DNA of 64,000 nt from Bacteroidia bacterium (GCA_018402155.1 JAGYJG010000001.1:880198-944197), one strand, 5' to 3'; positions 30,842-41,086 are shown, counted from the stretch's first letter. Program-made: numbers and translations. Notes: generated by a model from the sequence alone, not told the origin.

Positions 30842-33800
30842 ATGAAAAAGATTATAGCTTATTTCATCAAATATCCAGTATCTGTAAATACGTTACTTGC
30901 AATTATTTGCATTTTTGGTGCTATTGCCTACACCAATATGACAGCAAGTTTTTTTCCTCTTGTGGATAGCCGAATTATAACTGTGCAGCTAGTATACCCA
31001 GGTGCTTCTCCTGCCGAGATGGAAGAAGGAGTAGTAGCTAGGATAGAAGAAAAGTTGGAGGGCGTAAGCGGCATAGAGCGCATCACAAGTAGTAGTACCG
31101 AAAATGCCGCTTCAGTGATTGTGGAGGTAGAGAAAGGTTATGAGACCAAAGTAGCTCTCGAAGATGTAAAGAATTCAGTAAATGCTATTAATAGTTTTCC
31201 TACTGGACTTGAAAAACCCGTAGTTGCGCTCAAAGAGAATATTAATTTTACCATAAACTATGCCATTACAGGAGAAACTATAGACCTTACAGCACTCAAA
31301 AGCTATGCACGACGTATAGAGAAAGATCTGCTATCCTACGAAGGAATATCGAAGGTAGAATTGGCAGGGTTTCCAAATGAGGAAATAGAAATATCACTGA
31401 ATGACGAAGCTCTGAGGAAATATGCTATAACCCTGGAGCAGGTTGGCACATTAATACGCAGTGCCAATGTAGACATAACGGGAGGCAGTATAAAAACAGA
31501 GGAAGAAGAACTGCTAATACGCAGCAGAAATAAGGCTTACTTCGGTACGCAACTAGAAGAGTTAGTCCTAAAAACCACCGAAACAGGTTCGGTAGTAAGA
31601 CTAAAAGATGTCGCCTCCATAAAAGACAAATGGGCAGATGACCCAAATAGAATATACATCAACGGTAAGCCGGGTGTAGAGATACTAGTGAGTAGCACAG
31701 ATAGGGAGGATTTACTTAAAAATGCCGCGTATGCGCGTGATTATTTCGAAAAATTTAACGCGCAAAATCCTCAACTAAAAGCCACCCTAATAAAAGACCA
31801 AAGTGAAACCTTAGAAGAGCGTAAAAATTTACTACTAGAAAACGGTGTTATAGGAATGCTACTAGTGCTTTTGCTCCTCTCCCTTTTTCTCAATATTCGT
31901 ATTGCGTTTTGGGTAGCCGTAGGTTTGCCGGTATCGTTTTTGGGTATGTTTGTACTTGCCCTCTATGCAGGGGTCACTATCAATGTGATTTCTCTTTTTG
32001 GAATGATTGTGGTCATTGGTATTTTGGTAGACGACGGTATAGTAATTAGTGAAAATATATTTAGTCATTACGAAAAAGGTAAAAGCGCTCTGCGCGCGGC
32101 ACTAGACGGTACTATGGAAGTTTTACCTGCTATTTTTAGTGCGGTTATAACCACGATGGTAGCCTTTAGTTTCTTTTTTATGGTAGACGGCAGAGCGGGC
32201 GATTTTTTTAGTGAGCTTGCTTTTGTGGTAATAGCGACATTGGCTATTTCGCTGATTGAGGCACTGGTAATTTTACCTGCGCACTTGGCTCATAGCAAAG
32301 CACTGAGAGCTGGTCAAAAAAAGAATAAATTGGAGTTATTTACGGATAAAATAATGTACGTGCTGCGCGATAAGCTGTATGCTCCGGCACTTCGTTTCTC
32401 ATTAAACCACCGCTTTTTTACTTTTGGTGTAGCTGTTGCACTTGCTATGCTCACCATAGGTGGTATACGTGGCGGTCATATCCAATTTACTTTTTTTCCA
32501 GTGATAGAGCGTAATGACGTACCTATAAATTTGAGTATGGCTAGTGGTACGCGAGAAACCATAATCAACCAACGATTAGAAAAAATAGAGGCCGCTATAT
32601 GGGAAGTAAATGAAGAGATAAAGAAGGAAAGTGGCACGAGTATAGATGTTATTAAAAACTTGGAACGGAAAGTGGGTCCTACCTCTCACGAAGGCAGTAT
32701 AAATGCAATATTGGTGGGCAGTGAGCTTAGAAGTGTGAGTAGTTTGGAACTTGCTTCAAGATTTAGAAAAAAAGTAGGGCCTATGGACGATGCCGATAAA
32801 CTAACATTTGGTAATGAAAGTGCTTTTGGAAAGCCCGTTTCAGTAACTTTTTTGGGCGATGATCAGGCGGAGCTAAATGCTGCTAAAGATGAGCTAAAAG
32901 AAGCTATGTTACAAATACCTGAGCTAAAAGATGTAGTAGAAAACGTGCAACCAGGTCTACGAGAAATAAATGTTGAGCTCAACGATAAAGCATATATTCT
33001 AGGTCTAAACGAAGCAATAGTACTCAATCAAATACGTCAAGGATATTTTGGCTACGAAGCACAACGCCTGCAGCGAGGTAAAGATGAAGTGAAAGTTTGG
33101 GTGAGGTTTGATGACGCACAACGCAGCTCACTATATGACCTAGAGAACACCCGCATACGCACAGCAGACGGTAAGGAAGTACCACTAAGTGAATTGGCAA
33201 CATTTACTACTGAACGTGGTGTGGTGGGAATCAATCATCTAGATGCGCAAAAACAAGTAACATTAGAAGCTGAGGTGAGCAGCAATAAAGTCTCAGCACC
33301 TCTCATTATTGCTCAAATAAAAGAAGATATAATACCCGCTATATTGGCTAAACACCAAGGAATAACTCCGCTATATGAAGGGCAGAATAGGGAAGCTGAC
33401 AAAACACAAGCATCATCCAAATTCGCCTTTCCTTTTGTGATTTTCAGTATCATTATTATAATCACATTTACGTTTCGTTCTTTAGGGCAAGCCGTTATCA
33501 TATTAATTCTCCTTGTGCCTTTTAGCCTTATAGGTGTAGCGTGGGGGCACTATTTTCATGGGCAGCAAATCAGTATATTGAGTTTTCTGGGTGTTGTAGC
33601 ATTAATAGGCATTATCGTAAATGATAGTTTGGTATTAGTAGAAAAAATGAATATATATCTCAAGGAGGGTATGACATTTAGTCAAGCTGTTTATGAAGCT
33701 GGCTACGTGCGTTTTAGGGCTATATTTCTTACCAGTATGACTACCATAGCTGGGCTTGCTCCGCTCATTTTAGAAAAGAGTTTTCAAGCCCAATTTCTAA

Positions 33801-34003
33801 TACCAATGGCCATTTCGGTAGCCTATGGCATTGGCATAGCTACTATTCTCACACTTATTTTATTGCCTGTATTTTTGGTAGCTTGGAATGATGTAAAACG
33901 AGGTGGAGGATGGCTTTGGAATGGAGGTGTAATGCCAAGTGCAGAGGAAGTAGAACCCGCAATAAAAGAACTAGAAGCAGAGAAAAATGAATTGGAAGAC
34001 TAG
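30842..34003 (+). CDS. RND efflux pump, inner-membrane permease
   Basis: A 1053-residue AcrB-like proton-driven exporter. The first membrane helix is at the N-terminus, then a periplasmic porter region with YPGASPAEMEEGV and VEKGYE. The central helices include ISLFGMIVVIGILVDDGIVI, in which the paired aspartates of the proton relay (VDDG) are present. The second half repeats the layout with SFLGVVALIGIIVNDSLVLVEKMN. The missing DD in the second repeat is normal. The substrate is unknown. The stop overlaps the start of the outer-membrane gene by 17 bases. Confidence 0.93.
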   Translation: MKKIIAYFIKYPVSVNTLLAIICIFGAIAYTNMTASFFPLVDSRIITVQLVYPGASPAEMEEGVVARIEEKLEGVSGIERITSSSTENAASVIVEVEKGYETKVALEDVKNSVNAINSFPTGLEKPVVALKENINFTINYAITGETIDLTALKSYARRIEKDLLSYEGISKVELAGFPNEEIEISLNDEALRKYAITLEQVGTLIRSANVDITGGSIKTEEEELLIRSRNKAYFGTQLEELVLKTTETGSVVRLKDVASIKDKWADDPNRIYINGKPGVEILVSSTDREDLLKNAAYARDYFEKFNAQNPQLKATLIKDQSETLEERKNLLLENGVIGMLLVLLLLSLFLNIRIAFWVAVGLPVSFLGMFVLALYAGVTINVISLFGMIVVIGILVDDGIVISENIFSHYEKGKSALRAALDGTMEVLPAIFSAVITTMVAFSFFFMVDGRAGDFFSELAFVVIATLAISLIEALVILPAHLAHSKALRAGQKKNKLELFTDKIMYVLRDKLYAPALRFSLNHRFFTFGVAVALAMLTIGGIRGGHIQFTFFPVIERNDVPINLSMASGTRETIINQRLEKIEAAIWEVNEEIKKESGTSIDVIKNLERKVGPTSHEGSINAILVGSELRSVSSLELASRFRKKVGPMDDADKLTFGNESAFGKPVSVTFLGDDQAELNAAKDELKEAMLQIPELKDVVENVQPGLREINVELNDKAYILGLNEAIVLNQIRQGYFGYEAQRLQRGKDEVKVWVRFDDAQRSSLYDLENTRIRTADGKEVPLSELATFTTERGVVGINHLDAQKQVTLEAEVSSNKVSAPLIIAQIKEDIIPAILAKHQGITPLYEGQNREADKTQASSKFAFPFVIFSIIIIITFTFRSLGQAVIILILLVPFSLIGVAWGHYFHGQQISILSFLGVVALIGIIVNDSLVLVEKMNIYLKEGMTFSQAVYEAGYVRFRAIFLTSMTTIAGLAPLILEKSFQAQFLIPMAISVAYGIGIATILTLILLPVFLVAWNDVKRGGGWLWNGGVMPSAEEVEPAIKELEAEKNELED

Positions 34004-35300
34004 TGCATATATTACATTTTTAGTTTTTGTAAGCCATACTCTTTTGGCGCAAGAAAAATGGAACCTAAAGCAAGTTGTGACAGTTGTGTTACAGGAAAAC
34101 TTTGACCTAGCTATTGCTCAAAATAATACCAAAGCATCCAGCAATTTGGCTACTAGAGGGCAGGCAGGCTACTACCCCACTATCAATCTAAATGCAAACG
34201 CAGGATATAGCAACAATAATACAGAGCTTAAATTTGCAGGTGGTTTACCAGACGTAGAGGTAAATGGTGCTGAAAATACTATTTTGAGTACTAACATAGG
34301 TTTTAATTACATTATTTTTAATGGATTTGGTCGTGTGCATACCTACCAAAATTTGATGAATACCCAGCGACTAAATGAGGTACAAGCGAAGGTAGTAGCC
34401 GAAAACCTAGTGCTAGAAGTAGTAAGCCAATACCTTGATTTGCAGCAAAACAAACTCAACATAGAGGCAGCAAAACAGAATTTAGTACTCTCACAAGACA
34501 GACTAAAACGAGCAGAAATAGCGAACCAAAATGGCGCAAAAAGTAAGCTAGATGTGCTTAGCGCTCAAGTAGATTTAAACAACGATAGTCTTTCCTTATT
34601 AAATCTTAGCAATGCTGTAGATAAGCAGAAAGCAAGTCTAAATTTGTTGATGGGTAAAGACCCAGATACGGATTTATTTATTTCAGACGAAATAGATGTA
34701 CCAGCCGAGCTCAATATAGCAGAAATAGAGTCGCTCGCTTTGCAAAATAATTCGAGTATTTTGCTAGCGCAAGTGTCTCAAACACTTGCTGCCAGCAGAT
34801 TTCAAATAGCTGAAGGAAGCAGAATGCCAACACTGCTGGCCAATGGATCTTATGGGTATAGCACGGCCCAAAACGGTGCAGGCATAATTTTGTCGCAAAA
34901 CAACCTTGGTTTTAATGGCGGACTTACTTTAACTATGCCTATTTTTAACGGAAATCAGCTAACAAGCGCAATAGTAAATGCAGATTTGGCGAGACAAAAT
35001 AGTGAGCTAGAGCTCAATAAAGCCAAACTTGCTATACACTATCAACTCTATGCAGCAGAGCTAGACAGTAAATTGATAACAAGTACGTTAGATGCACAAC
35101 AAGATAATGTTCGCTTGGCACAAGCTGCACTAGAGCGCGCCCAAAATAGCTATACCAACGGACAAGTAAGTTTCAATGATTTAAGACAAGCTCAGCTTAG
35201 TTTATTGGTAGCAAAAAACAACGTAAATCAAGCCAAAATAAACTTAGTAAAGCTGTATTATACCGTGAGTAGGCTTGGCGGAGGATTGCTAGAGGGTTGA
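33987..35300 (+). CDS. TolC-family outer-membrane efflux protein
   Basis: A 437-residue outer-membrane channel with a signal peptide ending near SHTLLAQ. It shows the two repeats of the OEP family: long amphipathic helices around LVLEVVSQYLDLQQNKLNIEAA (first repeat) and LAIHYQLYAAELDSKLITST (second), with the paired RLKRAEIANQNGAKSKLDVL and ALERAQNSYTNGQVSFNDLRQAQ segments. It is the third gene of the RND operon and starts inside the pump gene, so expression is coupled. Family assignment is firm; the transported compounds are not evident. Confidence 0.92.
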   Translation: MNWKTSAYITFLVFVSHTLLAQEKWNLKQVVTVVLQENFDLAIAQNNTKASSNLATRGQAGYYPTINLNANAGYSNNNTELKFAGGLPDVEVNGAENTILSTNIGFNYIIFNGFGRVHTYQNLMNTQRLNEVQAKVVAENLVLEVVSQYLDLQQNKLNIEAAKQNLVLSQDRLKRAEIANQNGAKSKLDVLSAQVDLNNDSLSLLNLSNAVDKQKASLNLLMGKDPDTDLFISDEIDVPAELNIAEIESLALQNNSSILLAQVSQTLAASRFQIAEGSRMPTLLANGSYGYSTAQNGAGIILSQNNLGFNGGLTLTMPIFNGNQLTSAIVNADLARQNSELELNKAKLAIHYQLYAAELDSKLITSTLDAQQDNVRLAQAALERAQNSYTNGQVSFNDLRQAQLSLLVAKNNVNQAKINLVKLYYTVSRLGGGLLEG

Positions 35301-35356
35301 GCTATAAGTCTAATTTATCAATTAGCTGAAAGAGGTTTTACATCTTTTTAGTTTAC

Positions 35357-36121
35357 TCAAGCATTTTTGCTTTGTAGTGCAAGTTTTGTGATAACAGATT
35401 TGGTATTTTCGGGAAAATCGCCTTTCATCATCCAGTCATAGTAGCCCTTATTTTCTTTAAAAACATCAATAACCTTTTGGTCTTTGTATTTTCCGAAGTT
35501 AAAAAGTGCTTCACCATTTTCTGAACGTTTAATACGACGAGCAAAATCATAAAATTCACTTTCACCGCTAAAAGCGTTTAAAAAATCAATATCTCCCTCT
35601 ATCTCGTCGTAGTGATCTACTTGTGCTTTTATAATTTCCCAAGTAGCTACCGTATCGGCTTTGGCACTATGAGCGTCTACAAGTTTTTTGCCACAGTATT
35701 TTTGGTAAGCCGCACTTAGATTTCGAGGTTCCATTTTATGAAAAATACGTTGTGCATCTATAAATTTCCTATTGGTATCAAAAGCAACACCAGCTCTAGA
35801 AAACTCTTCAGCTAATAATGGAAAATCAAATCTATTGCTATTGAACCCACCAAAATCACAATTACCCAAAAAGGTATGAAGTTCGTTAGCAAACTCTTGA
35901 AAAGTAGGTTTATCTACCACATCTTTATCCCAAATACCGTGAATAGCAGAAACCTCAGGAGCTATAGGAATGGTAGGATTGAGTATTTGATGCAAATGCT
36001 CTTCGCTCCCATCGGGTTGTATTTTTATGCAATAAATTTCAACTATTCTGTCTGTTGCTACTTGCACACCCGTAGTTTCTAGGTCAAAAACCACCAATGC
36101 TTTGTTCAATTTGATATTCAC
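35357..36121 (-). CDS. DnaQ-like 3'-5' exonuclease
   Basis: A 254-residue DEDD-family exonuclease. Exo I is FDLETTG with Asp13 and Glu15, Exo II lies around GGFNSNRFDFPLL, and Exo III is HSAKADTVATW, giving the DEDDh set. A separate C-terminal domain follows (GEALFNFGKYKDQKVIDVFKEN), as found in exonuclease X-like proteins. It could act in proofreading or repair; it is not the polymerase-bound epsilon by context. The only plausible start is a GTG at 36121, four bases from a TACCTTTG box, suggesting a leaderless transcript. Confidence 0.88.
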   Translation of the reverse strand: MNIKLNKALVVFDLETTGVQVATDRIVEIYCIKIQPDGSEEHLHQILNPTIPIAPEVSAIHGIWDKDVVDKPTFQEFANELHTFLGNCDFGGFNSNRFDFPLLAEEFSRAGVAFDTNRKFIDAQRIFHKMEPRNLSAAYQKYCGKKLVDAHSAKADTVATWEIIKAQVDHYDEIEGDIDFLNAFSGESEFYDFARRIKRSENGEALFNFGKYKDQKVIDVFKENKGYYDWMMKGDFPENTKSVITKLALQSKNA

Positions 36122-36125
36122 TCTA

Positions 36126-36133
36126 CAAAGGTA
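36126..36133 (-). promoter_or_regulatory. -7 box of the exonuclease gene
   Basis: TACCTTTG on the minus strand, four bases before the GTG start at 36121. The spacing puts the transcription start at the start codon. No -33 TTG was found. Confidence 0.5.
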
Positions 36134-36532
36134 TACTTTCTGCTTATTTACGCTTACTACATTAGATACTGATTGTCCACTAGTTTTAGCACAAGTAAAT
36201 GTTTGCTGTGCAGTGTATTCTTCACAGCAGCTTTTTAAATAGTTTTTATCGGTAAGAAATTAAAGCAAGAATAAATGCTAAAATTAGATTTCTACCTAAA
36301 CTTAAATGACCTAAATTTTATTGAATTATAAAAATAACGAGATTTCCTACTATAAAAAATGCATCTGTTTTATGGAGAATTACATTCACTTGTATAGCTA
36401 CAAATCTAAATTGTATTCTAAATACTTCCGATAGTAACCAAATCAGAGTTACAAGGGTAAAAATGAATGTTGTTAGAAAAAAACAAAAAGTGGCAAATAT
36501 TTATAAGCAACCTTAGTTTAGGGTATTGTCAA
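36134..36532. other. Non-coding gap
   Basis: About 400 AT-rich bases upstream of the exonuclease gene and downstream of the DUF6150-like gene. No open frame, repeat or RNA fold stood out. Confidence 0.5.
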
Positions 36533-36868
36533 CTAATACATTAAGTATTTTTTCTTCATTTTTTTCCAACCTGCTTGACTCTCATAGTTGACAAAATAGA
36601 TTTTTAAATCAGCTTGAGATTCATATTTTACAAAGTAAATTTTCTTTTTTGCTTGATTTGCATACTCTGTAAAAAACCATTTTCCATTATTATCCCCTGC
36701 TTGACTAGTATAGCTCACGCGAAATACATTTAAATCTGCTTGATTTTCGTAGTCTACCACAAAAACCTTCACATCAGCTTGGTTTTCATAATCTACAGAG
36801 AATATTTTTTGTGCCATAGAATACTGTGAAATAGCCAACACAAAAGCCAACATTAAAATATTTTTCAT
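36533..36868 (-). CDS. Exported repeat protein, DUF6150-like
   Basis: A 111-residue protein with a signal peptide (ILMLAFVLAISQYSMAQ), followed by six tandem units of about 13 residues with the pattern (I/V)FxVDYENQADxKV(F/Y). Examples are VDYENQADVKVF, VDYENQADLNVF, VKYESQADLKIY and VNYESQAGWKK. The alternating pattern predicts a short solenoid or repeated beta hairpins. It matches what I recall of the Bacteroidota DUF6150 family, whose role is unknown. The frame extends to a TTG at 36874, but the ATG at 36868 starts the signal peptide. It stands alone. Confidence 0.8.
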   Translation of the reverse strand: MKNILMLAFVLAISQYSMAQKIFSVDYENQADVKVFVVDYENQADLNVFRVSYTSQAGDNNGKWFFTEYANQAKKKIYFVKYESQADLKIYFVNYESQAGWKKMKKKYLMY

Positions 36869-37103
36869 TTGCAATTTAATTTTTATTCAAAATTACGCAA
36901 TACAATTGAATTCGTACTGGAATTGCAAAACCCGTATGATTTCCACCCGTGGCATTTCATATTTTGATAAATTTTATAGTAAAATCGAGTATATATAGAT
37001 GCCCTTGTTGCCAACTGTTGTGATACAGTTTTGTTTTCTGAATTCACTTTTTATGTAACCTAAGTAGACCTGAAATAGAAATGATGCACCGATCTTTGTT
37101 GCA

Positions 37104-37649
37104 ATGGAATTCATAAAAAAACATTGGTCTAACATTCTTTTTGGGGTTTTTGTGGTATTACTTTTTGTGCCACAAACAGGTAAACCCATTCGTATCTTTG
37201 TGAGCAGAACATTAGCTTTCAGTCCTAGCATAGAAAAAGAAGGGCGCCGAGATATGCTCACAGACTATAACTGGGAATTAGCAGACCTAAATGGTAAATC
37301 AGTAAATTTAAGTAGCTACAAGGGAAAAAAAATTGTCATTAATTTTTGGGCCACTTGGTGCCCGCCTTGTATAGCTGAAATGCCAAGTATGCAGGCCTTA
37401 TATAACGACTATAAGGATCGAGCGGTGTTTTTATTTGTGACCAATGACGGAAGCGAGGCTATACAAAAATTTATGACAAAAGGCAACTACACCTTACCTA
37501 TATATAGTGAGCAAAGCGCTGCTCCAAAATTGCTACAAACGAATACGCTACCCACCACCTACATTCTAAATGAAATGGGAGAAATCCTCATAAATAAAAC
37601 AGGAGCAGCAGACTGGAACAGTACCAAAGTAAGAATGTTGCTAGACTGA
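37104..37649 (+). CDS. Membrane-anchored TlpA-like thioredoxin
   Basis: A 181-residue thiol-disulfide oxidoreductase of the TlpA/ResA type. An N-terminal membrane helix (residues 10-23) tethers it to the inner membrane with the thioredoxin domain in the periplasm. The active site is TWCPPC with Cys86 and Cys89, and the cis-proline loop is NTLPTTYIL. Family members reduce disulfides, for example in cytochrome c maturation; the client is unknown. It runs convergently with the helicase gene. A GATCTTTG near the start is one base off the -7 consensus. Confidence 0.88.
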   Translation: MEFIKKHWSNILFGVFVVLLFVPQTGKPIRIFVSRTLAFSPSIEKEGRRDMLTDYNWELADLNGKSVNLSSYKGKKIVINFWATWCPPCIAEMPSMQALYNDYKDRAVFLFVTNDGSEAIQKFMTKGNYTLPIYSEQSAAPKLLQTNTLPTTYILNEMGEILINKTGAADWNSTKVRMLLD

Positions 37650-37673
37650 TAAGTTGTGGTCTTGTTTGCTATT

Positions 37674-40160
37674 TCAGGCAAGAAGCATTCGTTTAATCTG
37701 TTCGGCAATACTCTCGTTACTTATTCGGTCCCTATTTAAACCATCTACTAAAAGGGGGAAACACAGCGGAGATGGTTTGGAAAGTATTTTTACGGTAATT
37801 TCTTGCTTATTTATGCGTTCCAATGCCTTTTGCAGTCTATTTATTTCTAGTTGGTAATAGGTCACTTCTTCATAGGCTTGTTTTAATAATAAATTGTGCG
37901 GCTCGTAATCACTAAAAACGTCAAAAAACAACTGAGAATGACTCTGTAGATGACGTTCTTTTGTTAGTTTATTTGGATATCCTTTAAAAGTAAGTCCTGA
38001 TATCGCTGCAATTTCTCTAAACTTTTTGCCTGCTAGGGCTGTCATATTACTGCTATTTTGAATATCGTTCAAAAGATTTTTGGTACTAAACCAATCTTCT
38101 TCAAGTGCCTCTATCAGAGGTATTTCTTGGTCGCACAATATTTCAAAGCCATAGTCATTCATACCTAGGTTTAGGCTTATTTTTCTATTTTTTGTCAGTC
38201 TATACGCCAGTAAAAGAGCCATTCCCTCGTGCACCATGCGTCCCTCAAATGGATATACGTAAACGTGATGGCCATTTTCGTCTGTAAAGTATTCTATGAG
38301 CAATTCATCGGGTTTTGGCACGGTGCTTCGGCTGTTTTGTATGCGTATTAGTCGTTCAAGTTTTCTGCCCTCTTTGTTTTGCATTGCACGTGGCAATGTC
38401 GAAATTTCATAAAATTCTGAGCGTAACACCTCGGCTATTTCGCTACTCAAACTCATACGCCCTCCAGACCAAGAGGGAACTGCCGCATTTTTTTTAACAC
38501 TAGGTACAACATATGCAGTGAGGCCATTTACCCGAATTAACTCTAATTTTTGACCCGAAAACACAAAAGCATCACCAATTTTAAGTCTAGAGATAAAATA
38601 CTCTTCGATAGTGCCTATTTGCTTACCCCTTTGGTATTTTACAACCATGGTGTTATTTCCTACAATAGTGCCCATATTTAGTCTATGTCGAAGTGCTATT
38701 TTTCTACTTTGTACGTGGTACAAACCGTCTACTATTTCCACTTTGTTAAAATCCTCGTAGCTCTGCAAACTGTCACCGCCTACAGTAATAAAGCGAAGTA
38801 TCCACTCCCACTCATCCAAAGACATTGTTTGATAACAATGCGTTTGAGTCACCTCATGGTAGAGTTTTTTCGCATCAAAACCATCGCTTACAGCTAATGT
38901 CACAAGGTATTGAACTAGTACATCAAAAGCACGCACAACGGGTAATCGGCTTTCAATATATCCATTTTTTATAGCCCGCTGCAAGGCAGAAGATTCGATA
39001 ATTTCTAATGAGTTGGTAGGCAAAAAATAGATTGAACTGATAGCATTGGGTGAGTGCCCACTCCTGCCTGCTCGTTGCAAAAAACGGGCAATACCTTTTG
39101 GGCTACCTATCTGAATAACTGCAGAAACCGGCCTAAAATCTACACCCAAATCCAAACTACTGGTACTAACCACCGCTTTCAGAGTACCGTTGTGCAATGC
39201 GTTTTCAACCCACTGCCTCACCTCTTTTCCCAAGCTACCGTGGTGGAGCGCTACCAAACCAGCGAGGTCTGGAAATGCTTCAATAATTTTTTGGTACCAA
39301 ATTTCTGCTTGGCTGCGTGTGTTGGTAAAAATCAGTGTGCTCTCGTTTGCCTTTATTATAGGTAAGACTTTGGGTAGTAGTTTCACACCCAAGTGACCCG
39401 CCCATGGCATATCTTCCATTTGTGGGGGTAGCAGAGTTTTAATACGCAGTTTTTTAGCACTGTTTGCCTTCACAACTGCTGTATTTGCTATTGTTTTTGC
39501 ATCACCCATTAGTACTTCTAAAGCTTCATCCATATTGCCAATAGTAGCAGATATACCCCAAATCTTTAGATTATTTTTGATAGCTTTTAACCTACTCAAA
39601 CCCAATTCTACTTGCACTCCCCGTTTGCTACTCAGAAGCTCGTGCCACTCGTCTACTATCACCGCATCTAGGTATTTAAAATACTTAGTATAGCCTTTTC
39701 GTGCGAGCATTATTTGCAAACTTTCTGGTGTTGTTACTAAACAATCAGGACTATTTTTGAATTGAGCTGCTTTTTTAGCAGAAGATAAATCGCCACTGCG
39801 TAGCTCCACGCGCCAACCGGTATCGAGCTCGTCTGCAGCTTCTTGTAAAGCGCTTGCTATATCCACGCTTAAAGCTTTAAGCGGGGTAATCCACAAAACC
39901 TTAAGTCCACTTTTATAGTCTCCTTTCAACTTGTCTGCAAGCATAACTGGAATACCAAGTGCAAAAGTTTTTCCGCTCCCTGTTGGAGCATTAAGCATAC
40001 CATTTTTCCCGTCAAAAAATGCGTGTAGGCAATCCTTTTGAAACGGAAACATCTTCCAGTTTCGGCTCTTATACCAATTTAGTGCTTGTTTGTAGGCTTG
40101 CTTTTTGATGTGGAGCGAAGGTACGATTATTTGGGAGTTGTATTTCGAAAGGCTTACCAT
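37674..40160 (-). CDS. Lhr-type ligase-associated DEXH helicase
   Basis: An 828-residue superfamily 2 helicase of the Lhr group resembling the ligase-associated DNA-damage-response helicase. Walker A is NAPTGSGKTFALG near residue 60, the DEXH box reads VIVDEWHELLSSKRG, and motif VI is QRAGRSGHSP. The long C-terminal winged-helix and Lhr-core region follows (GEKF-type block replaced by SGQKLELIRV). The frame opens at a TTG at 40196, and the ATG at 40160 is preferred. In many bacteria this helicase sits with a ligase, an exonuclease and a phosphoesterase; none of these is adjacent here. Confidence 0.88.
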   Translation of the reverse strand: MVSLSKYNSQIIVPSLHIKKQAYKQALNWYKSRNWKMFPFQKDCLHAFFDGKNGMLNAPTGSGKTFALGIPVMLADKLKGDYKSGLKVLWITPLKALSVDIASALQEAADELDTGWRVELRSGDLSSAKKAAQFKNSPDCLVTTPESLQIMLARKGYTKYFKYLDAVIVDEWHELLSSKRGVQVELGLSRLKAIKNNLKIWGISATIGNMDEALEVLMGDAKTIANTAVVKANSAKKLRIKTLLPPQMEDMPWAGHLGVKLLPKVLPIIKANESTLIFTNTRSQAEIWYQKIIEAFPDLAGLVALHHGSLGKEVRQWVENALHNGTLKAVVSTSSLDLGVDFRPVSAVIQIGSPKGIARFLQRAGRSGHSPNAISSIYFLPTNSLEIIESSALQRAIKNGYIESRLPVVRAFDVLVQYLVTLAVSDGFDAKKLYHEVTQTHCYQTMSLDEWEWILRFITVGGDSLQSYEDFNKVEIVDGLYHVQSRKIALRHRLNMGTIVGNNTMVVKYQRGKQIGTIEEYFISRLKIGDAFVFSGQKLELIRVNGLTAYVVPSVKKNAAVPSWSGGRMSLSSEIAEVLRSEFYEISTLPRAMQNKEGRKLERLIRIQNSRSTVPKPDELLIEYFTDENGHHVYVYPFEGRMVHEGMALLLAYRLTKNRKISLNLGMNDYGFEILCDQEIPLIEALEEDWFSTKNLLNDIQNSSNMTALAGKKFREIAAISGLTFKGYPNKLTKERHLQSHSQLFFDVFSDYEPHNLLLKQAYEEVTYYQLEINRLQKALERINKQEITVKILSKPSPLCFPLLVDGLNRDRISNESIAEQIKRMLLA

Positions 40161-40249
40161 AAAAAGTGTTTTGAGGTGGTATAAAGTATTTGGCAAACGG
40201 TAATTACCAACAAATTAACCCAATGACCAAAAGAAGCGCACTCAAAATT

Positions 40250-40257
40250 TATCTTTG
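40250..40257 (+). promoter_or_regulatory. -7 box of prmA
   Basis: TATCTTTG, 11 bases before the prmA ATG at 40269. It implies a very short leader. No TTTG is found at the -33 distance. Confidence 0.5.
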
Positions 40258-40268
40258 TGATATAAAAT

Positions 40269-41084
40269 ATGCAGTACAAAGCACTACACATTACATGCGA
40301 TTCTCACTTAGAAGAAACTATCAGCTTTTTGTTGCATGAGGCTGGCTATGATGGAACCTCATATGAAAACGGAGAACTTATTGCATATTGCCAAGTACAA
40401 AATTTCAACGAAACTTTAGTGACTGAATTGCTAGATAATTTCGGACTAAAAGCAAATAATATAAGCGATGTAGCCAACGAAAACTGGAATGCCTCCTGGG
40501 AAGAAAATTTCAAAGAGGCTGTAATTGGGAAAAATATTCAGGCTCGAGCGCCTTTTCATGCAAGTGGTGGCTATTTACACGACATTATAATCTCACCAAA
40601 AATGGCTTTCGGTACGGGACACCACGAAACTACGCGAATGAGCGCACTTAGCTTGGAAAAACTGAACTGCATAGATAAAACTGTTTTAGATATGGGATGC
40701 GGCAGTGGTTTGCTATCTATTTTAGCGTCACAAAAAGGAGCAAAAAAAGTATTGGCAATAGACTACGACATACATTGTGTAGAAAATGCCACAGAGAATA
40801 TACACTTAAACCGTGCCAAAAACGTTGAAATACTTCACGCAGATAGTGTAAATCAATTGACAGAAAAATTTGACATCATAGTAAGCAATATTGTGAAAAA
40901 TATTAATCTAAGGCTTTTACCTGAATTTGTGAGTAAACTGCACAAAGGAGGATACTTAATACTTTGTGGATTTTTGGAGGAGGATCTCCACGAGCAACAA
41001 ACAGCAGCTTTGGAGCATGGACTGGAACTAATAGAGAAAAACGTGGATAACCATTGGCTTCAGACACAATACATACGCAGATAA
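40269..41084 (+). CDS. prmA: Ribosomal protein L11 methyltransferase
   Basis: PrmA trimethylates ribosomal protein L11 using S-adenosylmethionine. The 271-residue product has the N-terminal substrate-recognition domain (residues 1-75) and a Rossmann methyltransferase domain. The conserved AFGTGHHETTRM comes just before it, motif I is VLDMGCGSGLLSI, and IVSNIVKNI replaces the usual NILA-type motif IV. The length is close to that of known PrmA proteins. The next gene starts two bases after its stop, so the two are cotranscribed. Confidence 0.93.
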   Translation: MQYKALHITCDSHLEETISFLLHEAGYDGTSYENGELIAYCQVQNFNETLVTELLDNFGLKANNISDVANENWNASWEENFKEAVIGKNIQARAPFHASGGYLHDIIISPKMAFGTGHHETTRMSALSLEKLNCIDKTVLDMGCGSGLLSILASQKGAKKVLAIDYDIHCVENATENIHLNRAKNVEILHADSVNQLTEKFDIIVSNIVKNINLRLLPEFVSKLHKGGYLILCGFLEEDLHEQQTAALEHGLELIEKNVDNHWLQTQYIRR

Positions 41085-41086
41085 TA

